Origin: Exiguobacterium profundum
Lineage (GTDB): Bacteria; Bacillota; Bacilli; Exiguobacteriales; Exiguobacteriaceae
Direction: 5' to 3'
NCBI RefSeq assembly: GCF_001909285.1
Contig: NZ_MRSV01000001.1
Coordinates: 2,312,556-2,376,555, forward strand
DNA length: 64,000 bases
Positions within the stretch are counted from its first letter, which is position 1. Each line of letters opens with the position of its first letter. Below, in pieces: positions 1 to 9,152 of the stretch. Both the position numbers and the translations under genes were made by a program. The notes beneath the pieces are model-generated. The model was not told where the DNA came from. It worked only from the letters and a program-made list of their open reading frames with translations, and did not search any database.

Positions 1-903
1 GAGTGTTGGTTCAACGACAGTTGAGAACTCTTCGCTGTCTTGATACTGGGCTACGAGCTCAGAAGTCAAGCCTGTGCGGTCAACGTCACCGTTTTCATAC
101 AAGTTAACACCCGTTGAAACTTCTTTAACGACTTTAACGTTGATTTCTTCAAGTTTAACTGTGTCAGCATCCCAATAGTCTTCGTTCTTGACCATCTTCC
201 AGCCTTGCTCGCGCTCCCAGCTGTCGAGTTTGAACGGTCCGTTGTAGAGAGTCGTCTCTGCAGATGTACCGAAGTTCTCGCCTTGCTCTTTATCGAATGA
301 CTCGAGTTTTGGCATGAATACGCCGAAGCTAGTCAATCCGAGGAAGTAGTCAGCTGGTGCTGTCAATTTAACTTCAAGTGTTTGATCGTCGATTGCTTTA
401 ACGCCTACAGCATCGCGCTCGCCTTCACCTGTGTTGTACGCTTCTGCGCCTTCGATGATTGACATAACGTATGCATATTGTGATGCGTTATCTGGGTTGA
501 GTACTTCTTTCCAAGCGTATTCGAAGTCATTCGCTGTGACAGGCTCCCCGTTTGACCAAGTCGCGCCTTCACGGATTTTGAACGTGTACGTTTTCCCGTC
601 TTCTGAAACGTCGTGAGATTCAGCCATCCCCTCAGTCGGGTTGTCTTCTTCGTCCATGCGGTAGAGACCTTCGTTAACGTTGTTCAATACGTTGAACGAT
701 ACAGCATCTGTTGCGAGTGTCGGGTTAAGTGAAGGAATATCTGAAGAATCGAGCAAGTTGAGGACTTGCGCTTCATCTGCTGAACCTTCGCCTGTTGATC
801 CTTGTGAAGAATCCGTTTCTTCCCCTGTCGAACATGCAGCTAGGAATGCACTTGATAGAAGTGTAACCGATGATGCTAAAGCAAAACCTTTTTTCTTATT
901 CAT
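1..903 (-). CDS. Oligopeptide ABC transporter substrate-binding lipoprotein (OppA type), partial
   Basis: The first 301 codons of an extracytoplasmic peptide-binding protein; the gene runs off the left edge of the window, so its C-terminus is missing. The N-terminus has a lysine-rich start, a short hydrophobic segment and a lipobox ending LAAC followed by a Ser/Gly/Glu-rich linker, so it should be exported and lipid-anchored outside the membrane. Family 5 solute-binding features follow (NPTLATDAVSFNVLNNVNEG, then the YAWKEVLNP region). The start is set by an AGGGGG site eight bases before the ATG at 903. It probably delivers peptides to an Opp permease whose genes are not in the window. The assignment to the family is firm; substrate is inferred. 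Confidence 0.9.
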   Translation of the reverse strand, partial: MNKKKGFALASSVTLLSSAFLAACSTGEETDSSQGSTGEGSADEAQVLNLLDSSDIPSLNPTLATDAVSFNVLNNVNEGLYRMDEEDNPTEGMAESHDVSEDGKTYTFKIREGATWSNGEPVTANDFEYAWKEVLNPDNASQYAYVMSIIEGAEAYNTGEGERDAVGVKAIDDQTLEVKLTAPADYFLGLTSFGVFMPKLESFDKEQGENFGTSAETTLYNGPFKLDSWEREQGWKMVKNEDYWDADTVKLEEINVKVVKEVSTGVNLYENGDVDRTGLTSELVAQYQDSEEFSTVVEPTL

Positions 904-1004
904 TGCGATGACCCCCTGATTTTTTCGTTTTAACGAAGTGAATGATGGTAGAAAATTCAGTCATTTCTTCTGACAGTATTTGTTACCAAAATCCCGTTGA
1001 TGCA

Positions 1005-1032
1005 ATAATACAATATTCTGATAATTTTGCAA
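1005..1032 (-). promoter_or_regulatory. Likely sigma-A promoter of the oligopeptide-binding gene
   Basis: On the minus strand TTGCAA (1027-1032) and TATTAT (1005-1010) are separated by 16 bases. It would start transcription about 100 bases before the ATG at 903. Found by eye only. Confidence 0.5.
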
Positions 1033-1072
1033 AGTGTTTATTTTGATTTTTCTAAAAAATTTTATCTATAGT

Positions 1073-1104
1073 CTAAAAGCCCGCCTACAGTGGCGGGCTT
1101 TTAG
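1073..1104 (-). terminator. Rho-independent terminator after the second peptide-binding gene
   Basis: A near-perfect inverted repeat, CTAAAAGCCCGCC / GGCGGGCTTTTAG around a 6-base loop, lies directly after the TGA at 1106. The T-run is part of the stem arm, so it could also act in the other direction. Confidence 0.8.
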
Positions 1105-1105
1105 C

Positions 1106-2638
1106 TCAATTTTCGTATTTTTTTGCAAAGGTTAGGACATATGAAGGACCGGTGACCGGATATCCGATATGGTCGTAACCTTTTTCGATCACATAAGAGC
1201 GTCCAGCTTGATAGATTGGCATAACAACAGCCTCTTCTAACAGCTGTGCCTCCGCTTCTCGGAAGATTTCATTTCGTTCTTCCAACCGATCCGTTGAGCG
1301 AGCCTGATCCATCAATTGATCATACGATTCGCTAGCATATCGACTCGAATTGAGGACATCGTTTGTTTCAAATTGAGTCAAATAGGCGGATAACATCGGA
1401 TAGTCCGGTTGCCAGCCTGATAGAGAAAACGCATAATCCCCTGAGACTTCTTTCCTAACTTTTTCTCCTAAGGGGAGCTCGATAATGTTAACGGTCAAAC
1501 CATCCAACTGTTCCAAATTCTTCTTTAATTTTGCGGAGATTTGACGCGCTTCGTCATCGACAAAGCTGAGCAGCTCGATTTCGAGTTCATCTTTCTTCAG
1601 CCGTTTCTTCACGGTGTCAAACAATTGGTCGGCGTTTCCTTCTAATTGTGCGATCGCATCCTCTTGGTCGATGACGAGTAATCGTTCTGTCGTCTGTTCC
1701 GCTCGCGCGAGTGAATCCTCGATTTCCGACCGCTCAAGCGTCAATGCGATGGCTTGTCGGAACGCTACATCATTAAACGGGGCTTTTTTAACATTCGGCT
1801 TTAAATAAAAGACTCCACTTCGTGGAACGTCCTGTACGTTCAAAATTTCCTCATCAATCGTGGAAACGTCAAAATCGTATGGGACGGGTTGCATCCCTGT
1901 CGCTTCCGTCAAGTTCGCTTCACTATTAATGGTAATCGTTTCAAGCGTGACCTGTTCAGCTTCTCGGTACGTTTCATTTTTATGTAACGAGATGGTCGTA
2001 TCTCCGATTGCCTTGATTTTAAATGGACCGTTCGTCTCTAGCTCTTCCCATGCTTCCACATTTGGTTGAGGTAAAAATGCGGGCATCGCCAAAATCTGTT
2101 CGAACCCTTCCATCGGACGGACAAGAGTCAACTCGAGCGTCCGGTCATCGATTGCCTTGACCCCTAGCGTATCCGGTTCTTGTTGGCCAAGTCCGATTTC
2201 TTTTGCGGATTGAACATCTGCTAGTAAGAAGCTGAACGGTGAATTCGTATCAACGTCCACGAGTTTTTGGAAGTGATCGACGAATGTTTGCGCGTCAATC
2301 GCATTCCCTTCTGTCGTCACACTCTCTTTTAATGTGAATGTATAGACCGTTCCGTCTTCGGATCGCTCTAACTTCTCAACGAGCGCTGGTTCGATGGACC
2401 CGTCTGCTCCGAATCGATACAGGCCTTCATAGAGATGGGACAGGATTGTTTGAGATGACGGATCGATTGCTAGCATGACATCCGGCTGAGTCGGAAGTGA
2501 CTCCCCGTAAATCGTCAATTGTTGTTCTTCTACTGGTACTGGTTTGCGTGACTGCTCTCGTTGTTCGTTCCAAATAAATAAAAAAAGGATAAGGACTGAA
2601 CCTAACAAGGCGGCCACGATGAATGATTTCTTTTTCAT
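1106..2638 (-). CDS. Peptide-binding protein of ABC transporter family 5, membrane-anchored variant
   Basis: A 510-residue protein of the same solute-binding family as the neighbouring lipoprotein (SHLYEGLYRFGADGSIEPAL near the N-terminus, DYAFSLSGWQPDYP near the C-terminus). Unlike it, there is no lipobox cysteine: the N-terminus is MKKKS, then a hydrophobic stretch of about 20 residues ending FLFIWNEQ, which reads as an uncleaved signal anchor. The start is the ATG at 2638, eight bases after AAAGGAG; a GTG three codons upstream overlaps the ribosome site and is less likely. The gene lies 66 bases after fabF with no obvious terminator between, so it may be read through from the fabHF promoter. 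Substrate unknown. Confidence 0.85.
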   Translation of the reverse strand: MKKKSFIVAALLGSVLILFLFIWNEQREQSRKPVPVEEQQLTIYGESLPTQPDVMLAIDPSSQTILSHLYEGLYRFGADGSIEPALVEKLERSEDGTVYTFTLKESVTTEGNAIDAQTFVDHFQKLVDVDTNSPFSFLLADVQSAKEIGLGQQEPDTLGVKAIDDRTLELTLVRPMEGFEQILAMPAFLPQPNVEAWEELETNGPFKIKAIGDTTISLHKNETYREAEQVTLETITINSEANLTEATGMQPVPYDFDVSTIDEEILNVQDVPRSGVFYLKPNVKKAPFNDVAFRQAIALTLERSEIEDSLARAEQTTERLLVIDQEDAIAQLEGNADQLFDTVKKRLKKDELEIELLSFVDDEARQISAKLKKNLEQLDGLTVNIIELPLGEKVRKEVSGDYAFSLSGWQPDYPMLSAYLTQFETNDVLNSSRYASESYDQLMDQARSTDRLEERNEIFREAEAQLLEEAVVMPIYQAGRSYVIEKGYDHIGYPVTGPSYVLTFAKKYEN

Positions 2639-2704
2639 TCGTTGCACTCCTTTCTGTTAGACCAACCCTTATACCCTAACCTTTTTTGTGTGTTTTTTCT
2701 ACCG

Positions 2705-3937
2705 TCAGTTCATCACTTTTGCAAATGCGAGTGTCGCATTGTGGCCCCCGAAGCCGAGTGAGTTACTGAGTGCATAACGAATGTCAAGTTCCCGATTTCC
2801 TTCACGTACATAATCCAAATCACAATCTGCTGCTGGTGATTCGCAGTTAATCGTTGGATGAATCTTGCCTTCGTGAATCGATAATGCTGTGATGACGGCC
2901 TCGACGCCACCTGCACCACCAAGAAGGTGACCAATCATCGATTTTGATGAGTTGACGGCGAGCTTGTCAGCGTGTTCCCCGAACACTCGACGAATCGCTT
3001 TCGTCTCGAGCATATCGTTGAGCGGTGTACTCGTTCCATGCGCGTTGATGTATTGAACATCTTCTGGCGTGATTCCAGCGTCACGAATCGCCTCACTCAT
3101 CGCTTTTGATCCGCCCTCAGCTTCTGGTGACGGTGCTGTGATATGGTATGCATCCGAACTCATTCCATATCCGACAACTTCAGCGTACATTTTTGCCCCA
3201 CGTGCCAATGCGTGCTCATATTCTTCTAACACGAGCACCCCAGCTCCTTCACCCATGACGAACCCGTCGCGATTCTCATCGAACGGACGGCAGGCCGTGT
3301 TCGGGTCTGGATTCGTAGATAGAGCTTTGTTCGAACAAAATCCTGCGAACGAGAGTGGTGTGATTGGCGCTTCCGCTCCACCTGCGAACATAGCGATGGC
3401 ATCTCCACGTTGAATGACACGGAACGCTTCGCCGATTGAGTTCGTCCCTGACGCACAAGCCGTCACGGAACAGTTGCTCGGTCCTTTTGCTCCAAGATAG
3501 ATAGATACTTGTCCGCTCGCCATGTTCGGAATCATCATCGGAATGAAGAACGGGCTGACGCGACGTGGTCCACGGTCATGCAAGATGGCCGACTGTTTGT
3601 CAATCGTCTCGACGCCACCAATTCCGCTCCCGATCCAAATCCCGACATCGTCCGCGATCGCTTTCACATCGAGTCCGCTGTCTTTATGGGCAGCGTCTGC
3701 CGCAAGTAAAGAATATTGGATGAAGGAATCCATCTTACGCGCTTCCTTCGGTTCGACTAAATGATCGATGTTCCATTCCTTCACTTCCGCCCCGACCTTG
3801 GCCGGGTATTGACTGATGTCAATCTTCGTCAACGTATCAATCGCGTTATCCCCTTTTAACAGGCGATCCCACATTGTTGAGACATCGTTTCCTAATGGTG
3901 ATACGACTCCTAATCCTGTCACTACTACTCGTTTCAT
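2705..3937 (-). CDS. fabF: Beta-ketoacyl-ACP synthase II
   Basis: Condensing enzyme of type II fatty acid synthesis; it extends acyl-ACP by two carbons from malonyl-ACP in the cytoplasm and is the temperature-sensitive elongation enzyme in relatives. The 410 residues carry the Cys-His-His triad: C161 in TACASG, H300 in NAHGTSTP and H337 in [10 protein letters not shown]. The start at 3937 has GGAGGGG eight bases upstream and overlaps the fabH stop as ATGA; a longer frame starting 12 codons upstream has no comparable ribosome site. It is the second gene of a fabH-fabF operon under the FapR site at 4911-4927. Normal family length. Confidence 0.97.
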   Translation of the reverse strand: MKRVVVTGLGVVSPLGNDVSTMWDRLLKGDNAIDTLTKIDISQYPAKVGAEVKEWNIDHLVEPKEARKMDSFIQYSLLAADAAHKDSGLDVKAIADDVGIWIGSGIGGVETIDKQSAILHDRGPRRVSPFFIPMMIPNMASGQVSIYLGAKGPSNCSVTACASGTNSIGEAFRVIQRGDAIAMFAGGAEAPITPLSFAGFCSNKALSTNPDPNTACRPFDENRDGFVMGEGAGVLVLEEYEHALARGAKMYAEVVGYGMSSDAYHITAPSPEAEGGSKAMSEAIRDAGITPEDVQYINAHGTSTPLNDMLETKAIRRVFGEHADKLAVNSSKSMIGHLLGGAGGVEAVITALSIHEGKIHPTINCESPAADCDLDYVREGNRELDIRYALSNSLGFGGHNATLAFAKVMN

Positions 3938-4893
3938 AAATGATTCCCCTCCGTAATGGTTGCGTGATTCCATGTCAGGCAGCTAGCCCCCCACGTGAGC
4001 CCAGCACCAAATCCTGCGATGACGACCGTTTGTCCATCTTGGATTTTGCCAGACTTGACCGCCTCGGCCAATGCGAGTGGAATGGAAGCTGCTGATGTAT
4101 TCGCATGGTCTTGAATGGTCATGACAACTTTCTCTTCTTCTAAGTGTAAACGCTCCATCGCAGCGTCGATGATTCGACGGTTCGCCTGGTGTGGAACGAG
4201 GACGTCAAGGTCCTCCAACGTCTTATCGGCTTTGTCCAGTGCCTCAAGAACGATTTCGGGCATCTTCCGAACGGCAAATTTGAAGACTTCACGACCGTTC
4301 ATGACGATTTTACCTTCTTCATTTTCATACAGATGTTTGCCACCTGTCCCGTCACTTCCGAGCACAAGTGAGTCAATTGAAGCGATATCGTCTTCCCCGA
4401 GCACGACAGCCCCTGCCCCATCTCCGAAAAGGACAGCCGTCGATCGATCATCCCAATCAATCAGACTTCCCATCTTCTCTGCGCCGATGACGAGCGTCTT
4501 TTTAAATCCTTTTGAATCCATGAGACTCTTCGCCGTGTCCATTGCAAAGATGAAACCGCTACATGCCGCGCTCACGTCGAACGCCACGGCGGCTTTCGCG
4601 CCAAGATTCGCCTGAACCACACATGCAGTTGCCGGGAAGGCTGGCGCCGTTGCTGTCGCACAAACGATGGCTTCAATGTCGTCGATCGTGACGCCCGCAC
4701 TCTGTAACGCCCGTTCAGCAGCGCGTGTCGCCATATCTGCGACTGTCACATCTCCTTCAGCCAAATGACGTGCCTCGATGCCTGTACGAGTACGAATCCA
4801 CTCATCGCTCGTATCCATTCGTTTTTCTAAATCGATATTTGTCACCCGATTGTCCGGTAAGAACGATCCGATGCCGATGATTCCAATATTCAT
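3934..4893 (-). CDS. fabH: Beta-ketoacyl-ACP synthase III
   Basis: Starts fatty acid chains by condensing acetyl- or branched acyl-CoA with malonyl-ACP. The 319 residues show the Cys-His-Asn catalytic triad at C111 (AACSGFIFA), H235 (VPHQANRR) and N265 (HANTSAAS), and the thiolase fold [10 protein letters not shown] near the end. An AGGGG site precedes the ATG at 4893 by eight bases. Its TGA overlaps the fabF ATG, implying translational coupling. The promoter just upstream carries a FapR operator, so expression should fall when malonyl-CoA is low. Branched-chain primer preference is typical for Bacillales but cannot be read from the sequence. Confidence 0.97.
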   Translation of the reverse strand: MNIGIIGIGSFLPDNRVTNIDLEKRMDTSDEWIRTRTGIEARHLAEGDVTVADMATRAAERALQSAGVTIDDIEAIVCATATAPAFPATACVVQANLGAKAAVAFDVSAACSGFIFAMDTAKSLMDSKGFKKTLVIGAEKMGSLIDWDDRSTAVLFGDGAGAVVLGEDDIASIDSLVLGSDGTGGKHLYENEEGKIVMNGREVFKFAVRKMPEIVLEALDKADKTLEDLDVLVPHQANRRIIDAAMERLHLEEEKVVMTIQDHANTSAASIPLALAEAVKSGKIQDGQTVVIAGFGAGLTWGASCLTWNHATITEGNHL

Positions 4894-4910
4894 ATCGTCG
4901 ACCCCTATTC

Positions 4911-4927
4911 TTAGTATCTGGTACTAA
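4911..4927 (-). promoter_or_regulatory. FapR operator of fabH-fabF
   Basis: The 17-base inverted repeat TTAGTATCTGGTACTAA closely matches the known FapR operator of Bacillus-type fatty acid genes. It overlaps the last bases of the -10 element and the expected start site. FapR is released by malonyl-CoA, so the pair is expected to be repressed when precursor is scarce. Confidence 0.85.
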
Positions 4928-4954
4928 TATAAGGGAATAAAAAGAGGATGTCAA
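4926..4954 (-). promoter_or_regulatory. Sigma-A promoter of fabH-fabF
   Basis: TTGACA (4949-4954) and TATATT (4926-4931) are spaced by exactly 17 bases on the minus strand. The -10 box runs into the FapR operator, and the -35 box lies in the loop and stem of the mtnN terminator. Confidence 0.85.
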
Positions 4955-4963
4955 TGCATCCTC
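4937..4963 (-). terminator. Terminator of mtnN, overlapping the fabH promoter
   Basis: GAGGATG / CATCCTC with a 6-base loop (4944-4963), followed on the minus strand by TTTTTATT. It lies 16 bases after the mtnN stop. The stem is only seven pairs, so it is probably leaky. Confidence 0.6.
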
Positions 4964-4978
4964 CTCGTGTTGACTGGA

Positions 4979-5680
4979 TTAAGCTTGTTCTAAACGCTTT
5001 GTGACAGCCATGACCATCTTCGCAGAGTTGATCGATGCCGTCTCCAAAAACTCGTCGAATGACAAGTTCGCTTCTTCGTCTGCACTGTCTGAAATCGAGC
5101 GTGTGACGACAAAAGGAATACCAAACTGATAGCACGTTTGAGCGATCGGGGCAGCCTCCATTTCGACCGCTGCGACGCCGTCGAAATGACCGAGGATGTC
5201 CGCCACGCGTTTCGAATCGTTGATGAACGAATCTCCCGTCACAATCAATCCCTGATGTACATTCACGTCCGGCAAGTTTTCAATGACATCTTTACAGACG
5301 CTGACGAGCTTGGCATCCGCCTCATACGCAGGCGGCATACCTGGTACTTGTCCGTACTCATACCCGAATGCCGTCACGTCGACATCGTGATGACGAACTT
5401 CCGTCGAGACGACGACGTCTCCGACTTTCATCCCTTTTTTAAAACCACCGGCAGACCCTGTGTTGATGACGACGTCCGGTTTGAACTTATCAATCAAAAG
5501 TGTCGTGCCGATGGCAGCATTGACTTTCCCGATGCCTGACTTCAAGATGACGACTTGCATGTTACCAAGATAGCCCTCATAAAAATGATAGTTCGCGATT
5601 TCAGTATCTACTCGTTCTGTCAACTCGTTCCGAAGTAGATTCACTTCTTCTTCCATCGCGCCGATGATGCCTACTTTCAT
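4979..5680 (-). CDS. mtnN: 5'-methylthioadenosine/S-adenosylhomocysteine nucleosidase
   Basis: Cytoplasmic enzyme that cleaves adenine from methylthioadenosine and S-adenosylhomocysteine, recycling by-products of methylation and polyamine synthesis. The 233 residues match the family length. The N-terminal [13 protein letters not shown] motif, the purine-binding VNTGSAGG stretch, [12 protein letters not shown] (ribose-contacting Met-Glu) and [10 protein letters not shown] (catalytic Asp) are all present. GGAGGAG precedes the ATG at 5680. It follows greA as in B. subtilis, separated by a hairpin that may partly terminate. Confidence 0.97.
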   Translation of the reverse strand: MKVGIIGAMEEEVNLLRNELTERVDTEIANYHFYEGYLGNMQVVILKSGIGKVNAAIGTTLLIDKFKPDVVINTGSAGGFKKGMKVGDVVVSTEVRHHDVDVTAFGYEYGQVPGMPPAYEADAKLVSVCKDVIENLPDVNVHQGLIVTGDSFINDSKRVADILGHFDGVAAVEMEAAPIAQTCYQFGIPFVVTRSISDSADEEANLSFDEFLETASINSAKMVMAVTKRLEQA

Positions 5681-5701
5681 TCCGTCTCCTCCTCAGAAAG
5701 A

Positions 5702-5728
5702 GAGCGACTTCCGAATAGGAGGTCGCTC
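5702..5728 (-). terminator. Hairpin between greA and mtnN, possible weak terminator
   Basis: An 11-pair stem with one G-T pair (GAGCGACTTCC / GGAGGTCGCTC) and a 5-base loop sits seven bases past the greA stop. Only a short pyrimidine run follows, so it may be an attenuator or an mRNA stabiliser. Confidence 0.5.
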
Positions 5729-5734
5729 AACAAT

Positions 5735-6208
5735 TTATTTGATTTCTTTAATTTCGACGACCATGTCGCCACCTGGTGTTTGCACCGTGACCACATCACC
5801 AATCGTACGTCCAAGAAGTGCCTTGGCGATCGGTGATTCGTTCGAGATTTTCCCTGTGAACGGGTCTGCCTCAGCTCCACCAACGATTGTATACGTTTCG
5901 TCTTCATTATCTTCTTGAATGAAGAACGTTACCGTCTTCCCGATTGAGACAACCGAGTTATCGCCTGCATCATCTTGAATGATGACCGCGTTACGGAGCA
6001 TTTCTTCTAATTGTGCGATGCGTCCTTCGACCATCGCTTGTTCTTCTTTCGCCGCGTCATATTCCGCGTTCTCTGACAAGTCACCGAAATCACGAGCAAT
6101 CTTAATATTTTCAACGACTTCTTTACGGCGGACCGTCTTCAGTTCGTTTAATTCATGTTCGATCTTCGCTTTTCCGTCTAACGTCATATAGTGTTGTTTT
6201 TCAGCCAT
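5735..6208 (-). CDS. greA: Transcription elongation factor GreA
   Basis: Rescues backtracked RNA polymerase by stimulating its transcript cleavage through the secondary channel. The 157 residues have the N-terminal coiled coil with the conserved acidic tip ([18 protein letters not shown]) and the C-terminal FKBP-like domain ([16 protein letters not shown]). The start at 6208 is eight bases after AAGGAG; an in-frame GTG three codons earlier overlaps that site and is rejected. It lies between udk and mtnN, the B. subtilis order. Confidence 0.97.
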   Translation of the reverse strand: MAEKQHYMTLDGKAKIEHELNELKTVRRKEVVENIKIARDFGDLSENAEYDAAKEEQAMVEGRIAQLEEMLRNAVIIQDDAGDNSVVSIGKTVTFFIQEDNEDETYTIVGGAEADPFTGKISNESPIAKALLGRTIGDVVTVQTPGGDMVVEIKEIK

Positions 6209-6233
6209 TTCTGTCACTCCTTCATTGTCTCCT

Positions 6234-6263
6234 AGTATATTACAGCTAGGGTTGAATTGAAAA
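6234..6263 (-). promoter_or_regulatory. Possible promoter of greA
   Basis: TATACT (6234-6239) with a weak -35 TTTTCA (6258-6263) 18 bases away on the minus strand. It would allow greA expression apart from udk. Confidence 0.35.
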
Positions 6264-6275
6264 CGATTTATTTCC

Positions 6276-6911
6276 TCACGCGCGATTGCGCTCAGTGAGC
6301 ACCCAACGGATTTTGGTCACGAGTAAATCGATCGCGACAAAGTTTTCTCCGCCTTCAGGAACGATGATATCTGCATACCGTTTTGTAGGTTCACAGAATT
6401 GTAGGTGCATCGGACGCACCACATTTGTATATTGGGCAACGACCGAATCGATTGAACGTCCACGTTCATTCAAATCACGCTGCATACGACGCAAGATTCG
6501 AACGTCCGCATCTGTATCCACGAAAACTTTGATATCCATCAAATCTCGTAAACGCGCATCCTCGAGTGCCAAGATCCCTTCGACGATGACGACATCGACG
6601 GGTTCGATTAAGATGGTTTCACTTGAACGCGTGTGGGCCGCATAGTCATAGACCGGCTTTTCAATCGCCTGATGTTGTTGTAACTGTTGGATATGTTCGA
6701 TCAACAAATCGTTATCAAAGGCGAAGGGGTGGTCGTAGTTCGTCTTGTACCGCTCCTCCATGGTCATCTCTGATTGATCCTTATAGTACGCGTCTTGCTC
6801 GATCATGACGACCGATTGACCTTGAAACGCATCGACGAGCGCGCGGGCCACGGTCGTTTTTCCTGATCCGGTACCCCCGGCCACGCCAATAATGACGGGT
6901 TTATGTTGCAT
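6276..6911 (-). CDS. udk: Uridine/cytidine kinase
   Basis: Phosphorylates uridine and cytidine to the monophosphates in pyrimidine salvage. The 211 residues contain the P-loop GGTGSGKTT near the N-terminus, IEQDAYYKD, the nucleoside-binding [17 protein letters not shown] and the lid RIIRRMQRDL-type arginine segment (seen as [16 protein letters not shown]). The ATG at 6911 is 11 bases after GGAGG; a TTG one codon upstream is better spaced and could be the real start. It sits directly after trmR. In B. subtilis two U32-peptidase-family genes (yrrN, yrrO) separate them; here they are missing. Confidence 0.96.
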   Translation of the reverse strand: MQHKPVIIGVAGGTGSGKTTVARALVDAFQGQSVVMIEQDAYYKDQSEMTMEERYKTNYDHPFAFDNDLLIEHIQQLQQHQAIEKPVYDYAAHTRSSETILIEPVDVVIVEGILALEDARLRDLMDIKVFVDTDADVRILRRMQRDLNERGRSIDSVVAQYTNVVRPMHLQFCEPTKRYADIIVPEGGENFVAIDLLVTKIRWVLTERNRA

Positions 6912-6927
6912 CAAAGTTAAGTCCTCC

Positions 6928-7569
6928 TCATCGTAATTTACGACTGATTGCTAGGCCATCACCAAGGGGCAAAATTGCAGTATGATAATCGGTCCGTGCC
7001 ATCAATTGCTCAGTAAACTGTTTCACGAGACGCACGAGCCGGCGTCGGCGTCGGTCTAAAACCGATACATCCTCTAGCAAGACGTCTCCTCGTAAAAACA
7101 AATTATCGCTGTAAATCGTACCACCAATTGGTACTAAAGCGCCATACCCATCAAAAAATTTTTGATATTGTCCTTTTGCCGCATCAATAAATACGGCATC
7201 GAATTCACCTTCAATCGTTCCAATCAATTCGACGGCATCGCCGTGAACGAGCGTAATACGATCGCGCACGTCCGATCGATTGATGAATTCCGTCGCCTCT
7301 TCGAAACGGCGAGCATTCCGCTCGATAGTGACGATTTCTGCATCGGGTAACAATTCTGCCATGCGAATGGCACTATAGCCGATGGCCGTACCCACTTCGA
7401 GGATTCGGGTCGGCCGTTGCATCGCCAGTAAGGAGAGCAGCACTTCCGAACCCGTCAAATCCATGATTGGGACGTGATGAACACGCGCGAACGCCTCCAT
7501 CTCCGTCAATAGCGGGGAGCGGTCATTGATTAGTTTTTCTACATATCCCTCATAGGATGCATGGTCCAC
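6928..7569 (-). CDS. trmR: tRNA 5-hydroxyuridine methyltransferase / YrrM-type O-methyltransferase
   Basis: An S-adenosylmethionine-dependent methyltransferase of the caffeoyl-CoA O-methyltransferase fold. In B. subtilis the protein at this position (TrmR, YrrM) turns 5-hydroxyuridine at tRNA wobble position 34 into 5-methoxyuridine. Motif I is seen as [12 protein letters not shown], with [12 protein letters not shown] as the metal/acid motif and [11 protein letters not shown] after it. A GTG at 7569 lies five bases after GAGGTGG; another GTG three codons upstream overlaps that site. 213 residues. Function is by orthology and position; the hydroxylation partners usually encoded next door are not here. 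Confidence 0.88.
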   Translation of the reverse strand: MDHASYEGYVEKLINDRSPLLTEMEAFARVHHVPIMDLTGSEVLLSLLAMQRPTRILEVGTAIGYSAIRMAELLPDAEIVTIERNARRFEEATEFINRSDVRDRITLVHGDAVELIGTIEGEFDAVFIDAAKGQYQKFFDGYGALVPIGGTIYSDNLFLRGDVLLEDVSVLDRRRRRLVRLVKQFTEQLMARTDYHTAILPLGDGLAISRKLR

Positions 7570-7599
7570 TCGTTCCACCTCTTAACTCTCTTCATTCAA

Positions 7600-7627
7600 A
7601 CGACCGGAAGCATCCGCTTCCGGTCGT
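7600..7627 (-). terminator. Hairpin after mltG
   Basis: A perfect 12-pair GC-rich stem (ACGACCGGAAGC / GCTTCCGGTCGT) with a 4-base loop lies just after the mltG stop and before trmR. Only TTT follows, so partial termination is likely. Confidence 0.6.
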
Positions 7628-7631
7628 CCCA

Positions 7632-8774
7632 TCAATTACTGTTTGCTTCTTCAAACGCTTCCCATTCGGAACGGTACTTATTGACGTTTTGTTGGTGATC
7701 CTCATAGTCGACTTCGAACAAGACTTCCCCGTTCGGGAACCCTTCACGTGGAGGGCGTGCGTAGAAGTAAATGTTCTCCGTGTCGTTCGGATTAAGCACC
7801 GCTTCAAATGCGTCACGGCTCACGGCCGCAATCGGTCCAATCGGGATGCCTTCGTAACGATACGTGTTATATAAGGAATCGTTCTCCAAGTCCGCGAATG
7901 AAGTGAAAATCGATGTTTCTCCCGTTCCGTACCAGACGGTCGGGTCAGATTGTAATTTCATTCCGTCGTTTAAGCGATTCTCGAACACGCCAGCAATCTC
8001 TTTACGGTCTTCCGTTGACACCGCCTCTTTCTCGACAACGGATGCGAGCGCGAGCGTCTCATGGAACGTACGTCCTGAATCGGCTAAACGACCTTTGTAT
8101 TCTTGATACATACTTTCGGTTGGTAGTAACATCTCGTCGATGATTTCATTGAGCGTTACGCCTTTATTGAATTCATATGTGGCTGGGAACAGGTATCCTT
8201 CAAGCGGATGATAGATGCCTTCCTGCAATACTTCTTCCGTCAACATTTCATGCTCGTTTACGAGAGACTGAATGTATTCACGGTCGCTCAACTGCTCAGA
8301 AATCTCTTCTTTCGGGATTTCGGCCACTTTCGCAAGCCTCGCAATCACCTGATCAATCGTGAATCCTTCTGGAATGACGAGCTTGATATCAGGGACCACA
8401 ATGACTTTACCTGTTTGCAACGTTTCAATCAATTCATCGATTGATTGTGACGGAGATAACGTATACGTCCCCGCCTGGAACGACGATTCGTTCTTAAAGC
8501 GTGTATAGAAACGGAAAATCGTGCTACTCCTTACAAGCCCATTCTCTTCTAGTAATTCACCAATGTATCCCGAACCAGCACCGAGCGGGACTTCAATCTC
8601 GACCGTTTCAGTCGAAGTTGGGTCAATCGGTTCGATGGAACGCTTCACAAAGACATATGTGAGCGCCGACCCTGTGGCGATGACGAGAAGGAAGATGGCC
8701 AGGATGACAACCGTGATGCGACGGACGATCCGGTTGCGGGCACGTTTCTCATCTGACATAGATGGATGATTCAT
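7632..8774 (-). CDS. mltG: Endolytic murein transglycosylase MltG
   Basis: Membrane-anchored lytic transglycosylase that cuts nascent glycan strands and sets their length. The 380 residues have a short cytoplasmic tail rich in Arg/Lys, one membrane segment (about residues 19-42), a LysM-like domain, and the YceG catalytic domain with the conserved Glu in LASVVEKEA, then RLNDGMKLQSDPTVWYG and the GIPIGPIAAVSRDAFEA motif. AGGGGAG precedes the ATG. It belongs to the alaS-yrzL-ruvX-yrzB-mltG run, the same order as in B. subtilis. Confidence 0.95.
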   Translation of the reverse strand: MNHPSMSDEKRARNRIVRRITVVILAIFLLVIATGSALTYVFVKRSIEPIDPTSTETVEIEVPLGAGSGYIGELLEENGLVRSSTIFRFYTRFKNESSFQAGTYTLSPSQSIDELIETLQTGKVIVVPDIKLVIPEGFTIDQVIARLAKVAEIPKEEISEQLSDREYIQSLVNEHEMLTEEVLQEGIYHPLEGYLFPATYEFNKGVTLNEIIDEMLLPTESMYQEYKGRLADSGRTFHETLALASVVEKEAVSTEDRKEIAGVFENRLNDGMKLQSDPTVWYGTGETSIFTSFADLENDSLYNTYRYEGIPIGPIAAVSRDAFEAVLNPNDTENIYFYARPPREGFPNGEVLFEVDYEDHQQNVNKYRSEWEAFEEANSN

Positions 8775-8805
8775 GCATTTCTCCCCTGTTCTTTTTATAA
8801 AGAGA

Positions 8806-8832
8806 GGCGACGAGGGATGTTCCCTAGTCGCC
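8806..8832 (-). terminator. Hairpin between yrzB and mltG
   Basis: GGCGAC-AGGGA / TCCCT-GTCGCC with one internal mismatch and a 3-base loop, followed by TCTCTTTAT on the minus strand. It would limit readthrough into mltG. Confidence 0.55.
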
Positions 8833-8842
8833 CGTCCCCTAT

Positions 8843-9139
8843 TTAGTCTAGACCGACTTCGTCATTGACGATGTCGAATGCTTCCATGACCTCATCGAAG
8901 TCTTCATCGTCTTCGACGAGCTTCAAGATGAATTCGCCATCTTCAAGTTCTTCAATTTCAAATGCGTATACTTCAATCGTATCTTCATCTTCTGTCTCTG
9001 GTGCGCCAACCGGTTCGAGTACGACAAACGTCTTTTTCGAACGGTCGCTCGTCATACGGAAAATTTCTGCAAATAAATGTTCGTCTCCATTTTCGTCTGG
9101 AATACGGTACATTTCTTCTTCACGACGGATTTCTGCCAT
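8843..9139 (-). CDS. yrzB: DUF1292 family protein YrzB
   Basis: A 98-residue, strongly acidic cytoplasmic protein of the DUF1292 family, found next to ruvX in most Firmicutes. The sequence has the typical YRIPDENGDEHLFAEIF opening and an Asp/Glu-rich second half (DEDTIEVYAFEIEELEDGEF). No catalytic motif, membrane segment or cysteine is visible. GGAGG lies eight bases before the ATG and the gene follows ruvX by 13 bases, so it is co-transcribed with it. Its biochemical function is unknown. Confidence 0.92.
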   Translation of the reverse strand: MAEIRREEEMYRIPDENGDEHLFAEIFRMTSDRSKKTFVVLEPVGAPETEDEDTIEVYAFEIEELEDGEFILKLVEDDEDFDEVMEAFDIVNDEVGLD

Positions 9140-9152
9140 GAGAGATTCCTCC

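Noticed and set aside
920-960. AATTTTC half-site resembling a CodY box before the oligopeptide-binding gene
   Set aside because: Only one half of the 15-base consensus is present.
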